A DNA stretch of 64,000 nucleotides from JACVCS01 sp038328575 (GCA_038328575.1 JBBQMD010000003.1:47809-111808); one strand, 5' to 3'. Shown: positions 1 through 9,710, numbered from the stretch's first letter. Made by a program: numbers and translations. Notes: generated by a model not told the origin, from the sequence alone.

Positions 1-28
1 CACTCGTTGCTCATCGCTCAGCACTTCG

Positions 29-3000
29 TCAGAATGAACAGCCGCTGAAGAAGACACTGAAGAAGAAGTTGTAGTCGCCTTCGGTCACGCCGTTGTTGAC
101 GTTGGGGGCCACACCACCGGCGCCGAACGGCGGGAGAGGGATGCCCTGGTCGTCAGCGATGTCGGTGACGTTGATGGCGTCGAAGAAGTTGGCGAAGAAG
201 ACGTTGTAGTCGGCCTCGGTGATGCCGTTGTTGGGCACGAGCGGATCTGGCGCGATCGTGAAGTTGTGGATCGGCTGGCCGGAGTCGTTGGCGATGTCCG
301 CGGCGTTGCAGCGTGCCGGGCCGGGGGTGCCGCCCGCGCCGACGACAAACTTGAACCAGAGGACTTCGTAGGCCTCGGTGGTGGTGGCGGCGACATCGCG
401 GGGGCCGACCGAATCGGTGATGCGGAAGGAGCGGTTCTGCGCGAGGGTGGTGATGTTGGTGACGGTGACGCCCGGGTAGTCGGTCAGATTGCCAGCCTGG
501 AAGTCGTCGTCGGTCGCGGCGGTGAGGTTGGTCTCGGTCTGATAGGCACCGAGGGCGAGGTAGTAGGTGCCAGCGACATACGTGCGGGAGAGAGAGGAGC
601 CAAGGCTGAATGTGCCGGGCTCGTCGTCGTTGCCGAAGTCGGGGATCGGGTTGAAGTTGCCGTCGTAGACCCAGATGTCAGTGTCAATCTGGGCACCACC
701 GGTGGTGCCGACGGTGGTGATCTCGATGGTACCGGCGCTGAGGTTGCCGCCGGCGATGTCGACGGGCGTAATCGGGGTTGCGGTGAGGGTCAGGGCGTAG
801 TCTGAGGTGCCGCTGACGCCGCCGGCGACGCCGACGAAGAGCTTGCGATTATTGGGGTCGGCGTTGTTGCCTCCGGCGTACCACTGAACGTAGGGGTCGA
901 CTGCGGGGGAGGCCTGGAGCACCGCGTCAGAAGCACCGTTGGCGGCGCCGGCGGTCTGGGTCAGGCCGCGCAGCGTGACGGTGTGCGTCGGGGTGTCAGA
1001 GGTGAGGCTGAGGCGGTAGCGGGTCAGGCCAGCGGTGCCCACGGGCGTGCCGACGAGGAAGTAGTCGGTCTCGCCCGCCGCGTTGCCGCAGAGAGTCTGG
1101 CCGACGGTCAGGTTGGCGGGTGTTGCGGTGGTCTTGCCATCATTGGGCTCGACCTCGGGGACCGTGCAGATGGGTGCGGGCGGCGCGATGGCGATGGAGA
1201 ACTGGTAGCTGTTCTCGGCGGCACCGAGGATGCCGGCGCCCTTGCGACCGACCATGAAGTAGTAGCGGGTGCCGGCGTTGAGCGTGGCCCGGGCGCGGGC
1301 GCGCCCGGTGCCGTTGTCATTGCAGACGACCTCGGTAAAGGTGCCAGAGCAGGGTGAGCCGGGGGTGCTGGTGGTGTAGACGGAGACGATGGTGTCCGGC
1401 ACGTTGCCCAGCGGCGCATCCGAGAGCGTCGTCGAGATGAGGTACTCGTTCGTCGTGCTGGGCTGGTACGAGTACCACATGGTGTACCCGACGGCGGTGG
1501 CACCGGCGCAGGAGAAGGCGGGGTCGGTCGGGTTGGTCGTCGCACCGGTCATGATGAACGCGGTGGAGGTGAACGGCAGGGCGAAACCAGGCTGAGTGTT
1601 GACGTTGATTGCGCCGGCGCAGTTGTCATTGGCGGGGGCGGTGGGGGGCGCCGTGAAGTTCGTGATGGCGAACTGCAGCGTGTTGTTGTTGCCGGTGAGC
1701 GCGCTGGAGCCCCAGCGTGCGACCAGGAGGTAGTATTCCGTGCCAGCGTTGAGGCGGGCGCGAGCGCTTCCACGCGCGGTGGCGCAGGCGATGCCGAAGT
1801 CGTCGTTGCAGGCGACCTGAGCGAGGCTGCCGCAGGGTCCGCTGTAGAGCGCGACAAACGTGTCAGCGATGGAGTTGCCCGGCGCGTCGCCGGAACAGGT
1901 GCTGAAGGTGTAGTCGCCGGTCTGCGTGGGGGTGTACCTGTACCAGATCGAATAGCCAATGTTGTTGGTGCAGGTGACGATGTCGGGTTCGCCGGCCCGG
2001 GTCGCGGCCGTGACGTCCACGGGAACAGAAACGAAGCTGGTGGAGGCGCCGGGAACGACGATGGCGTCGGCGCAGGCGTCGTTGGGCGCAGGGGTGGGCG
2101 GCGTGACGCCGCCGGTGAAGTTGGTGATAGTCAACTGCACGTTCGATGCGCCGGAGTCCGGCGGTGTGCCACCGAACTTGCCGATGCGGATGTAGTAATC
2201 CGTGTTGGCGACGAGAATCGCCGAGGCGCTGGCGCGCAGGCCGGTGCAGCTGGGGCCGCCGTCGTCATTGCAAGCGATCTGAACCAGGCCGCCGCACGCA
2301 CCGCTATAGACCGCCAGGACGGTGTCCGGGACGGTGGAGCCGGTGCAGGTGGAGAAGGTGTATGAGCCCGCGGCGGTGGGGCGGAACGTCCACCAGACGG
2401 TGGCGTTGATGGCGGCGCAGGCGGTGGGCTCACTGATGTTGGTCGCGTTGATGATGTCCACCACGTCAGACGCGTAGCCGGTGCTCGCGGCGGGCGGGAT
2501 CACGATGGCGTTGGAGCAATCGTCGTTCGGCGCGCCGATGGGGGCGGTGTACGGCCCGACAAAGAGAGAGACTGCCGACTCGCCCAGGGGGAGAGAGGCC
2601 TCGGTGCCCTTGCGTCCGACAACGATGGTGTACGGGGTGCCAGCGGTGAGCGTGGTGATGACGCTGGCGCGGGTGCCGCAGGTGGAGTCATCGCCGCAGG
2701 TGACGCTGGTGAAGCCGCCGGCGCAGTCGCCGGTGTAGATGGAAACAACCGTGTCGGTCACGGTGGTGCCCGGGGCCTCGGCGGTGCAGGTCGAGAGGGT
2801 GTACTGCCCGTCGGTCGCGGGCGTGAACGTGTACCAGATCGTGCGACGGACGTTCGCCGCGCAGGCAAACGTCGGGTCGCCGGCGGGATCGTTGCTTGCG
2901 CCGCCGACATCGATCGGGGGCATGGCGATGGGCAGGCTGGCCGCGGCGATGCTGATCGCGTTCGCGCAGGCGTCGTTGGTTGGCGGGGCGGGCGGGGGCA

Positions 3001-3460
3001 GGGCACCACCGAGGGTGATCTGGATGTTGTTCCAGGTGCCCGAGGTGCCGCTAAAGGTGTGGCGATAGTTAAAGTGCAGCGGCGAAGAGCCGGGGTAGTT
3101 CAGATCTAAAGTGGCCTGGGGCCAGTCCAGCAGCACCGGGGTGCTGGTGCCAGCGGAGTTGGGGGCCGGCCCGCGGTTGACGTAGACGCTGCCCTCAAGG
3201 TTGAATCCGCCGGTGGAGGCGGTGTCGGTCAGCGCCCACCCGGCGTCCGAGCTGGCGGTGGCGATCGAGCCGGTCCAGTTGAAGCGCACGCGCGAGGTGG
3301 TGTACGTCGCGGCGGGGATTGCGGCCCCGTTCATGGACACGCTGGCCCACTCAAAGTTCGTGACATTCAGGTTGAAGGCCGGGTGGTTGTACTGCGCGCT
3401 GGCGGTGCCAGCGAGAGCACATACGGCGAGGATCGCCGTCGAGAGAACGTATCTTTTCAT
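29..3460 (-). CDS. Large exported repeat protein with C-terminal dockerin-like tail
   Basis: Predicted 1143-residue exported protein of unknown substrate. I start it at the ATG at 3460 because GGAAGG lies nine bases upstream and a clean signal peptide follows (KRYVLSTAILAV, likely cut after GTASA); the frame is open further up but without a comparable start. An N-terminal region of about 135 residues is followed by four repeats of about 150 residues (roughly 155-755). Each has P-x-N-D-x-C-x-x-A-I, a W-Y/W-x-F/Y strand, a C-N/G-D-D turn and a closing Y-x-x-x-V-G/A strand, like pre-peptidase C-terminal beta-sandwiches. Residues 756-1060 are also beta-rich. The last 80 residues carry two copies of N-N-G-(I/V)-T-E-(A/G)-D-Y-N, a calcium-loop/dockerin-like tag shared with the next gene upstream. 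Probably surface displayed; that is inference from architecture. Confidence 0.85.
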   Translation of the reverse strand: MKRYVLSTAILAVCALAGTASAQYNHPAFNLNVTNFEWASVSMNGAAIPAATYTTSRVRFNWTGSIATASSDAGWALTDTASTGGFNLEGSVYVNRGPAPNSAGTSTPVLLDWPQATLDLNYPGSSPLHFNYRHTFSGTSGTWNNIQITLGGALPPPAPPTNDACANAISIAAASLPIAMPPIDVGGASNDPAGDPTFACAANVRRTIWYTFTPATDGQYTLSTCTAEAPGTTVTDTVVSIYTGDCAGGFTSVTCGDDSTCGTRASVITTLTAGTPYTIVVGRKGTEASLPLGESAVSLFVGPYTAPIGAPNDDCSNAIVIPPAASTGYASDVVDIINATNISEPTACAAINATVWWTFRPTAAGSYTFSTCTGSTVPDTVLAVYSGACGGLVQIACNDDGGPSCTGLRASASAILVANTDYYIRIGKFGGTPPDSGASNVQLTITNFTGGVTPPTPAPNDACADAIVVPGASTSFVSVPVDVTAATRAGEPDIVTCTNNIGYSIWYRYTPTQTGDYTFSTCSGDAPGNSIADTFVALYSGPCGSLAQVACNDDFGIACATARGSARARLNAGTEYYLLVARWGSSALTGNNNTLQFAITNFTAPPTAPANDNCAGAINVNTQPGFALPFTSTAFIMTGATTNPTDPAFSCAGATAVGYTMWYSYQPSTTNEYLISTTLSDAPLGNVPDTIVSVYTTSTPGSPCSGTFTEVVCNDNGTGRARARATLNAGTRYYFMVGRKGAGILGAAENSYQFSIAIAPPAPICTVPEVEPNDGKTTATPANLTVGQTLCGNAAGETDYFLVGTPVGTAGLTRYRLSLTSDTPTHTVTLRGLTQTAGAANGASDAVLQASPAVDPYVQWYAGGNNADPNNRKLFVGVAGGVSGTSDYALTLTATPITPVDIAGGNLSAGTIEITTVGTTGGAQIDTDIWVYDGNFNPIPDFGNDDEPGTFSLGSSLSRTYVAGTYYLALGAYQTETNLTAATDDDFQAGNLTDYPGVTVTNITTLAQNRSFRITDSVGPRDVAATTTEAYEVLWFKFVVGAGGTPGPARCNAADIANDSGQPIHNFTIAPDPLVPNNGITEADYNVFFANFFDAINVTDIADDQGIPLPPFGAGGVAPNVNNGVTEGDYNFFFSVFFSGCSF

Positions 3461-3863
3461 GGTCGGCCTTCCAAGGACAGAGGAACAATCGAGGCCCGGA
3501 CGCCCGCACAGGCGACACACCCGACGCTCGATGCGATCAGGTTGTTTCGGTCAGGAATGGCAGAGAATGCCACGACTCCGGACCGAAAGCATCCATATCG
3601 CCCCATAAAGATACCGGTAATTTGAAAAGCCGCAAGGGCAAATCCGTTCTGTTCGCGCACCGCAGGCCCTCGGCTGGCCACTCGGGTTGATGCAAACTCG
3701 CGTTCGAATGCGAATCACCGCGCTCCACGCGAGATCACGCAGGATTCGGGCGGCTATCCGCGCATCGCCGCCGATGCCGGGACGTCCGAAGGAAAAACGC
3801 AGCTCGAAGAATCGGGCGTTTTACTCGGACGAGCTTTGTTCTCGGACTGTGGCGATGTCTCGC
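3461..3863. other. Intergenic region between two exported-protein genes
   Basis: No convincing gene. It should hold the promoter of the large repeat protein, transcribed leftward. The only clear structure is the stem-loop at 3793-3823 near the end of the upstream gene. I see no heptamer array here. Confidence 0.5.
3793..3823 (-). terminator. Probable terminator of the WGENxGW repeat gene
   Basis: AAAACGC at 3794-3800 pairs with GCGTTTT at 3816-3822 across a 15-base loop. Read on the minus strand the stem ends in a run of five T, so it can act as an intrinsic terminator 40 bases past the stop codon of the gene ending at 3864. Confidence 0.5.
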
Positions 3864-4655
3864 TCAGACGGGGCAGCCGTCGAAGAACACCGAGAAGAAG
3901 AGGTTGTAATCCGCCTCGGTGACGCCGTTGTTTACAAACGGCGGGAGCCCGCCCAGGCCGAAGGGCGGGAGCGGCTGCCCGGTGTCGTCGGCAATGTCGC
4001 AGACCGGGAAGGCGTCAAAGAAGTTGGCGAAGAAGGCGTTGTAGTCGCCCTCGGTCACGCCGTTATTCACCTGCGGGGGGATGCCGCCGTTGCCGTAGGG
4101 GGGCAGCGGCGTGCCCTGATCGTCGGCGATGTCTGCCGGTGAGCAGCGGAAGTCGAAGGAGACGTATTTGGTGTCGACGAGGGAGTCGAGGTTCATCCAG
4201 CCGATGTTCTCGCCCCAGGCGTAGCCGCGCAGGCGCCGGGTCGTGGGTTCGTAGTTGGGCTGCTGGGCCAAGGGGATGCCCGGGACGGTGAAGTTGATCC
4301 ACCCGATGTTCTCGCCCCAGGCAAAGCCGGTGACCCTGTCGGTGGCGGCGTCGTAGTTGAGGCCGAAATCGGTGCCGTTGACGTTGGCGTAAGCGGTGCC
4401 GTTGGTGGGCGAACCATCGCCGACGTTGATCCAGCCGATGTTCTCACCCCAGGCGAAGCCGCTGAAATAGGGCGCGAGGTTGGGGTTGAAGCGGACTCCC
4501 TGAGTGCTGGAGTTGGCGTCGCGAAAGTTGATCCAGCCGACGTTTTCGCCCCAGGCGAACTTGTTGGCCAGCGAGACGCTGGACTGAGCGGAGGCAACCG
4601 AGGAGCAGGAGAGCAACGCCAAGGCGGCGACGAGCGAGATTCGGCAGGGAAGCAT
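3864..4655 (-). CDS. Exported WGEN-x-GW repeat protein with dockerin-like tail
   Basis: Predicted 263-residue secreted protein. The start is the ATG at 4655, with TAGGAG 8-13 bases upstream and a signal peptide cut after SVASA. The mature part has four copies of (F/Y)-A-W-G-E-N-(V/I)-G-W-(I/M)-N, spaced 40-55 residues apart, which looks like a small beta-propeller or solenoid built on one strand per repeat. The C-terminal 80 residues carry two copies of N-N-G-V-T-E-(G/A)-D-Y-N and end in GCPV, the same tail type as the gene downstream; the DNA encoding the tails is also closely similar (around 178-235 and 4012-4070). Annotation pipelines call such tails GC-type dockerin, as far as I recall. 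Substrate and partner are unknown. Confidence 0.8.
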   Translation of the reverse strand: MLPCRISLVAALALLSCSSVASAQSSVSLANKFAWGENVGWINFRDANSSTQGVRFNPNLAPYFSGFAWGENIGWINVGDGSPTNGTAYANVNGTDFGLNYDAATDRVTGFAWGENIGWINFTVPGIPLAQQPNYEPTTRRLRGYAWGENIGWMNLDSLVDTKYVSFDFRCSPADIADDQGTPLPPYGNGGIPPQVNNGVTEGDYNAFFANFFDAFPVCDIADDTGQPLPPFGLGGLPPFVNNGVTEADYNLFFSVFFDGCPV

Positions 4656-4989
4656 GAGAAAACTCCTATTTGGCAAGGATGTTACTCGGTGAGAATAACG
4701 CAGAAAAAAGCGCGTGGCCTGAGCCAATTGCAAATTTGTGGCTATTTCTGCGATGGGCTGAACGACGCGGTCGTGGAACTGGCAACCTGCGGGATTGCCC
4801 AACTGTGCCCGAAACCGAGCGGGGCGGTTGAGCACGAAGTGTTGACCGAGCGGTTGTGGGGGGTATCATCCCCCCCTTGCGGCAATCGTCGTGTTGGGCT
4901 GTCATTGCGTCCGGGCTTCGCGGCGTATGGACCCCGCGAGCCGCCCGACGTGAGGGCTGACAACTGGTTCGACGGTTTGGTCTCAAACC
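4656..4989. other. Divergent intergenic region upstream of tRNA-Thr and tuf
   Basis: Holds the leftward promoter of the repeat protein gene and the rightward promoter of the tRNA-Thr/tuf unit at 4842-4869. The AT-richer stretch 4680-4750 is a plausible leftward promoter site, but I cannot name hexamers there with confidence. Confidence 0.5.
4842..4869 (+). promoter_or_regulatory. Sigma-70-type promoter of tRNA-Thr/tuf
   Basis: TTGACC at 4842-4847, a 16-base spacer, and TATCAT at 4864-4869 form a good housekeeping promoter about 115 bases ahead of tRNA-Thr. The -10 box sits between six G (4858-4863) and seven C (4870-4876). A GC-rich discriminator is typical of growth-rate and stringent-controlled stable-RNA promoters, so such control is inferred. 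Confidence 0.6.
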
Positions 4990-5061
<72 letters not shown>

Positions 5062-5187
5062 TTCCCTGAGCATCCGTGGGCAGGAAGCCCCCGGGATCAG
5101 GTTCATTTCAGCAAGTCCCTCGCGGGTACGGTTCAGGAACGCCGTCACCGCCTTTTCCCGAACCGCATCTTCACTGGAGTAAAAGTC

Positions 5188-6390
<1,203 letters not shown>

Positions 6391-6395
6391 GTCAG

Positions 6396-6414
6396 GTCGG
6401 CAGTCCCTGCCGAC
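6396..6414 (+). terminator. Short stem-loop after tuf
   Basis: GTCGGCAG/CTGCCGAC, a perfect 8-bp stem with a 3-base loop, begins six bases after the tuf stop. It has no T-run, so it may be an RNA end-protecting or processing hairpin and not a terminator in itself. Confidence 0.4.
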
Positions 6415-6549
6415 ATCGGTTTGAGATTCAGAACATTCGGCGATCGCGCCGGATGAGTCAAGCAGTAGGAACGAAGCCTCTCGGCGGGATGGCGGGGCAC
6501 TTTGGCCCCAAAGACCGCGACGGACCGGCGCCTACGATCGTGAAACACA

Positions 6550-6588
6550 CCGGCCCATCGGGCATTTACCCGATGGGCCGGCTTTGCC
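6550..6588 (+). terminator. Strong stem-loop between tuf and rpmG
   Basis: A perfect 13-bp stem (6550-6562 with 6569-6581) and 6-base loop CATTTA, followed by CTTTG. It probably terminates or attenuates tuf transcription, so that rpmG and downstream genes are expressed less than tuf. Confidence 0.65.
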
Positions 6589-6696
6589 AAGTGAGGTCGC
6601 GCGTCAGGGCAGAATCGCCCGGGCACACGAGGGTTGAGTGACGGAATCAGGTTTGGCCGACGCCCTTTGGCTGAGGCTCTTTGCACGAGGTGATGT

Positions 6697-6879
6697 ATGG
6701 CGAAGGGAAAGTCCCAAGCTCGCGAGTTCGTGTGGCTTCAGTGCTCCGAAACGGGCGATCTGAACTACCGCACCGAGATCAACGTCAAGGGCGGTATCGC
6801 TGAGAAGCTCAAGGCGGGCTTCCAGAAGTACTCGCCGCGGCTGCGCCGGCATACGCTGCACAAGATCAAGCGGAAGTGA
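6697..6879 (+). CDS. rpmG: 50S ribosomal protein L33
   Basis: Sixty-residue basic protein matching L33: a short N-terminal strand, G-D-x-N-Y-R-T, a K-L-K-x-x-F-Q-K-Y-S-P core and the C-terminal R-R-H-T-L-H-K-I. Only one cysteine remains of the two CxxC pairs seen in zinc-binding L33, so this is the zinc-independent (C-minus) form. It lies between tuf and tRNA-Trp/secE, a common neighbourhood for rpmG. Confidence 0.9.
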   Translation: MAKGKSQAREFVWLQCSETGDLNYRTEINVKGGIAEKLKAGFQKYSPRLRRHTLHKIKRK

Positions 6880-6884
6880 TGAAA

Positions 6885-6948
6885 GAGTGCTGAGCGGTGG
6901 TCCGCAAGGTGTCTTCCGCTCCGCACTCCGCACTTTGGACTCAGCACT
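6885..6948. repeat. Intergenic heptamer-period tract (rpmG/tRNA-Trp)
   Basis: Phase-locked 7-base units, clearest at 6914-6948: TTCCGCT, CCGCACT, CCGCACT, TTGGACT, CAGCACT. Degenerate units appear to extend back to about 6885. Member of the dispersed heptad-tract family described in the findings. Confidence 0.65.
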
Positions 6949-6954
6949 GTTTGT

Positions 6955-7027
6955 ACGCCGGTAGCTCAACTGGTAGAGCAGCGGATTCCAAATCCGCAGG
7001 TTGCGGGTTCAAGTCCCTCCCGGCGTG
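6955..7027 (+). tRNA. tRNA-Trp (anticodon CCA)
   Basis: Cloverleaf of 73 bases: acceptor ACGCCGG/CCGGCGT, D-arm with TAGCTCAACTGGTAGAGCA, anticodon stem GCGGA/TCCGC with loop TTCCAAA (CCA, Trp), T-arm with GGGTTCAAGTCCC. No encoded CCA end. It sits between rpmG and secE as in many bacteria. Confidence 0.96.
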
Positions 7028-7268
7028 CTTTCGAAGTTCCCGAGGCGCCGATGCGGCGGGTGATTCCGGGTCGTACCCCGGCGGCCCGCGTGGGCAGGCC
7101 AAGTTCACTGCGAGGCGCAGACGCGGTCGAGCCGTCGCCGTGCGCTTTCTGGCGTCAGTTTACTGGCCCTCAATGCCTTGTCCGATGACGATGACTCGCG
7201 TTCCCGTGTCGCATGTAGACCGCTGGCGTCTTCAAACCCCTCGTCCGGCCTCTCTTCTTTGAATACCT

Positions 7269-7955
7269 ATGGCACTTGGCATTTATAAACCTGGGCAGGG
7301 CTACTGGGTGCGCGTGTTGACGGCGACGCTGATGGCGGTGGCGACGATCGCCGTGGGCGCGTGGGCGTGGTATCAGACCGCGACGTTCGTCTCGCAGATC
7401 CCCAAGTCCACGTACGAGATGGGCGTGAAGAACACGCCGATAGACGTCCCGGGCGGGACGACCGTCTCGCTGATGGGCATTGCCGACGCCGAGGGCCGCC
7501 AGACGGAGATCGGCACCGCGACGCTCCGCACTCCATTGACCAAATCCGCCATTGCGCAGAAGGTGGTTATTGACGTCGTCGATCTCAAGCCCACGCTGGA
7601 TGCTAGCGGCACCGCGTCGCTGCGTGTCATCGGGGGCGAGCGAATCGCCGACGTGACAGATCGCAAGGGCATCGCGCCTTTCGAGACACAGACCGCGCAG
7701 GCGATTGTGGTCACGATCGTTATTCTGATCGGGGCGATCCTCGCGTACTTCTTCACTGCGATGCGCCCGCGCAGCGTCGATTTCCTGATCGCGACTGACT
7801 ATGAGATGAAGCGCGTCAACTGGTCGACGCGCCGCGAGATCATGGGCTCGACGTTCATCGTCATCATCGCGGCGCTGGCGCTGTCGGTGACGCTGTTTGT
7901 CTTTGACCTGACTTTGCGGTGGGTGTTTTCCTCGATCGATGTCCTGCAAATCTGA
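7269..7955 (+). CDS. secE: Preprotein translocase subunit SecE, N-terminally extended
   Basis: Membrane clamp of the SecYEG channel. The canonical SecE part is the last ~60 residues (FLIATDYEMKRVNW, then a membrane helix at ~190-214). Ahead of it are about 165 extra residues: a membrane segment at ~14-36, a ~105-residue stretch predicted outside the cytoplasm, and a second membrane segment at ~143-166. The total of 228 residues compares with 60-130 in most bacteria. Position between tRNA-Trp and nusG supports the call. The role of the extension is unknown. Confidence 0.9.
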   Translation: MALGIYKPGQGYWVRVLTATLMAVATIAVGAWAWYQTATFVSQIPKSTYEMGVKNTPIDVPGGTTVSLMGIADAEGRQTEIGTATLRTPLTKSAIAQKVVIDVVDLKPTLDASGTASLRVIGGERIADVTDRKGIAPFETQTAQAIVVTIVILIGAILAYFFTAMRPRSVDFLIATDYEMKRVNWSTRREIMGSTFIVIIAALALSVTLFVFDLTLRWVFSSIDVLQI

Positions 7956-8002
7956 ATCACGCGTTACCCGCGGTCGCGCCGCTCACCGTAGAGGGATCAC
8001 CC

Positions 8003-8716
8003 ATGGCCAAGGCTCAAAACCCCAAGACCACCGACGCCCCCGCCCCCGCTGTCTTACAGGTCGGTGATGGCGCTTCGGGCGAGAAGGGCCGCCCCTCGGC
8101 GCTCGAAGTGATCGCTCAGAACTCCTACGTCAGCAACGCCGAGCCGATGACCCGCTCGGGGATGAACTGGTTCGTGCTGCGCGTGGCCTCGAACAAGGAG
8201 TCGTCCGTCCGCGACACGCTTTTGCGCAAGGTCCAGATCGAGAACATGTCGCACCTGGTCGGGCGCATCCTCGTTCCGACCGAGAAGAAGAAGACGATCA
8301 AGGGCGGCAAGCAGAAGGTCACCGAAGAGAAGCTCTATCCCGGCTACGTCTTTGTCGAGATGAAGCTCGAAGACGACGGGCGCATCCCGCAGGACGTCTT
8401 CTTCCTCATTAAAGAGACGACCGGCGTGGGCGACTTCGTCGGCACCAAGGGCCGCCCGACGCCGATGAAGCAGCACGAGATCGAGAAGATGCAGTTGGCC
8501 TCGATGAAGGTCGAGGACATGCCGCAGATCAAGCTCGTCTTCGAGAAGAACGAGGCGGTCACGATCAAGGAAGGCCCGTTCGCCGGTTACGAGGGCACGG
8601 TGGACGAGCTCATTCCCGAGAAGGGCCTGGTCCGCGTACTGGTGACGATCTTCGGCCGCCAGGCGCCGGTCGAGCTCGAAGAGTGGCAGATCGCCAAGGC
8701 CGATGAGATGGGTTGA
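8003..8716 (+). CDS. nusG: Transcription termination/antitermination protein NusG
   Basis: RNA polymerase elongation factor that links transcription to Rho and the ribosome. I choose the ATG at 8003, preceded by GAGGG, giving 237 residues; the frame extends further up but overlaps secE. A ~50-residue low-complexity N-terminus is followed by the NGN domain (~54-165, WFVLRVASNKE...LYPGYVFVEM) and a KOW domain (~185-230, GPFAGYEGTV). It follows secE by 47 bases. The ribosomal protein genes rplK, rplA, rplJ and rplL that usually follow are absent here. Confidence 0.95.
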   Translation: MAKAQNPKTTDAPAPAVLQVGDGASGEKGRPSALEVIAQNSYVSNAEPMTRSGMNWFVLRVASNKESSVRDTLLRKVQIENMSHLVGRILVPTEKKKTIKGGKQKVTEEKLYPGYVFVEMKLEDDGRIPQDVFFLIKETTGVGDFVGTKGRPTPMKQHEIEKMQLASMKVEDMPQIKLVFEKNEAVTIKEGPFAGYEGTVDELIPEKGLVRVLVTIFGRQAPVELEEWQIAKADEMG

Positions 8717-8748
8717 TCGGGGCGGGGAAAGGGCTTGGATAGCGGTCT

Positions 8749-9141
8749 TTAAGAGCCACTCGTCAAGCGAAGGTGTGTCCGCAGGGCGTTGCGGATGACT
8801 TCAGATTGTGTCGTGCGCCGGCGCTCGGCTGCCTCGGTGAGCAGAGACTTCTCACGAGCGGAAACGCGTACGTTCACTTGCTCAGTGGCGACGTCCGCGT
8901 CGATCAGAGGCGTCGGCGGTTGCTGGCCGCGGTGCATGGTGAGCGCGACAGCAGTCACTCGTGCATCGGTAAGGATCGCCAGGCACTCGGCCTCAGTATC
9001 CGCATCGACGGCAACGCCCGGAAAGTCACGAGATGATCCGACGGAGACGCCGTCACCAGTGGGCTCGATGCGCTTTTGGGAGCGTGCGACGATGCCCTGA
9101 GCGGCGACGAGGTGCGGCGAGAGGTCGATTTTCTGAGCCAT
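8749..9141 (-). CDS. HicB-like antitoxin-family protein (orphan)
   Basis: 130 residues from the ATG at 9141, with AGGA upstream; a TTG at 9171 is a weaker alternative. The middle (SSRDFPGVAVDADTEAECL) resembles the HicB partially degraded RNase H fold, and residues ~85-125 (EQVNVRVSAREKSLLTEAA...SEVIRNALR) form a ribbon-helix-helix DNA-binding domain. HicB normally neutralises and represses the small toxin HicA. No HicA-like frame lies on either side, so this may be an orphan regulator or a remnant. Confidence 0.65.
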   Translation of the reverse strand: MAQKIDLSPHLVAAQGIVARSQKRIEPTGDGVSVGSSRDFPGVAVDADTEAECLAILTDARVTAVALTMHRGQQPPTPLIDADVATEQVNVRVSAREKSLLTEAAERRRTTQSEVIRNALRTHLRLTSGS

Positions 9142-9247
9142 CGCGGATGATCCTAAGTGCGGTAAATACAAGCCATACTTAGCCTATATATACGCGTCCG
9201 CATGCGGCGGATCGTCGCCACGATCCATTTGCCGCGAGAGCTATTCC

Positions 9248-9658
9248 TCACACGTACCGATACTCAATCGGTGCGTCCACTTCCGGGTGCAGGCTTGCGT
9301 GGACCGGGCAGGAGTGCCCGATGGCTTCGAGGCGTGGGCGCATCTCCAGCGGCACGGCCGCGCCGGGGATCGTCACCACCACCGGCAACCGAGCGATCCG
9401 TCGCGGCGAGGGCGGCGTGGACATGTGTTTTTCGACGGTCGCTGTGGCGCCTTCCAGTGAGATCGCGTTGCGCTCGCCCCACATGGCGATGGTGGTGAGA
9501 ATGCAGGACGCAAGGCCGCTGGCGAAAAGGTCGGTGGGGCTGAAGGCGGAGGCGTCGCCGCCGATGTCCTTGGGCGCGTCGGTCCGAAGCGTCGGCCCGG
9601 CGGGGTGGACAAGGTCGCACTTTTTGTTGCCGGCGTAGCGGACGTCGATGGTGAGCAT
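9248..9658 (-). CDS. OsmC family peroxiredoxin-like protein
   Basis: 136-residue protein of the OsmC/Ohr fold, a thiol-dependent organic hydroperoxide reductase family acting in the cytoplasm as a dimer. The two family cysteines are visible: C52 in LASCILT and C117 in SCPVHASL. The N-terminal strands and the FSPTDL motif also fit. Overall it is nearer the YhfA/OsmC-like branch than Ohr. The ATG at 9658 opens the frame; the 108-base gap to the next minus-strand gene holds a heptamer tract. Confidence 0.85.
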   Translation of the reverse strand: MLTIDVRYAGNKKCDLVHPAGPTLRTDAPKDIGGDASAFSPTDLFASGLASCILTTIAMWGERNAISLEGATATVEKHMSTPPSPRRIARLPVVVTIPGAAVPLEMRPRLEAIGHSCPVHASLHPEVDAPIEYRYV

Positions 9659-9710
9659 GACATAAATCCTCGGCCGTCAGTGATCAGGTTCACCAGATGA
9701 CGCACGACAC

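Noticed and set aside
266..805. Long plus-strand frames antisense to the large repeat protein
   Set aside because: These are shadows created by high-GC codon bias; they carry no domain, signal peptide or ribosome site.
4855..4876. G6/C7 inverted repeat as a terminator
   Set aside because: The loop is the -10 box of a good promoter and there is no T-run; it is kept only as a promoter feature.
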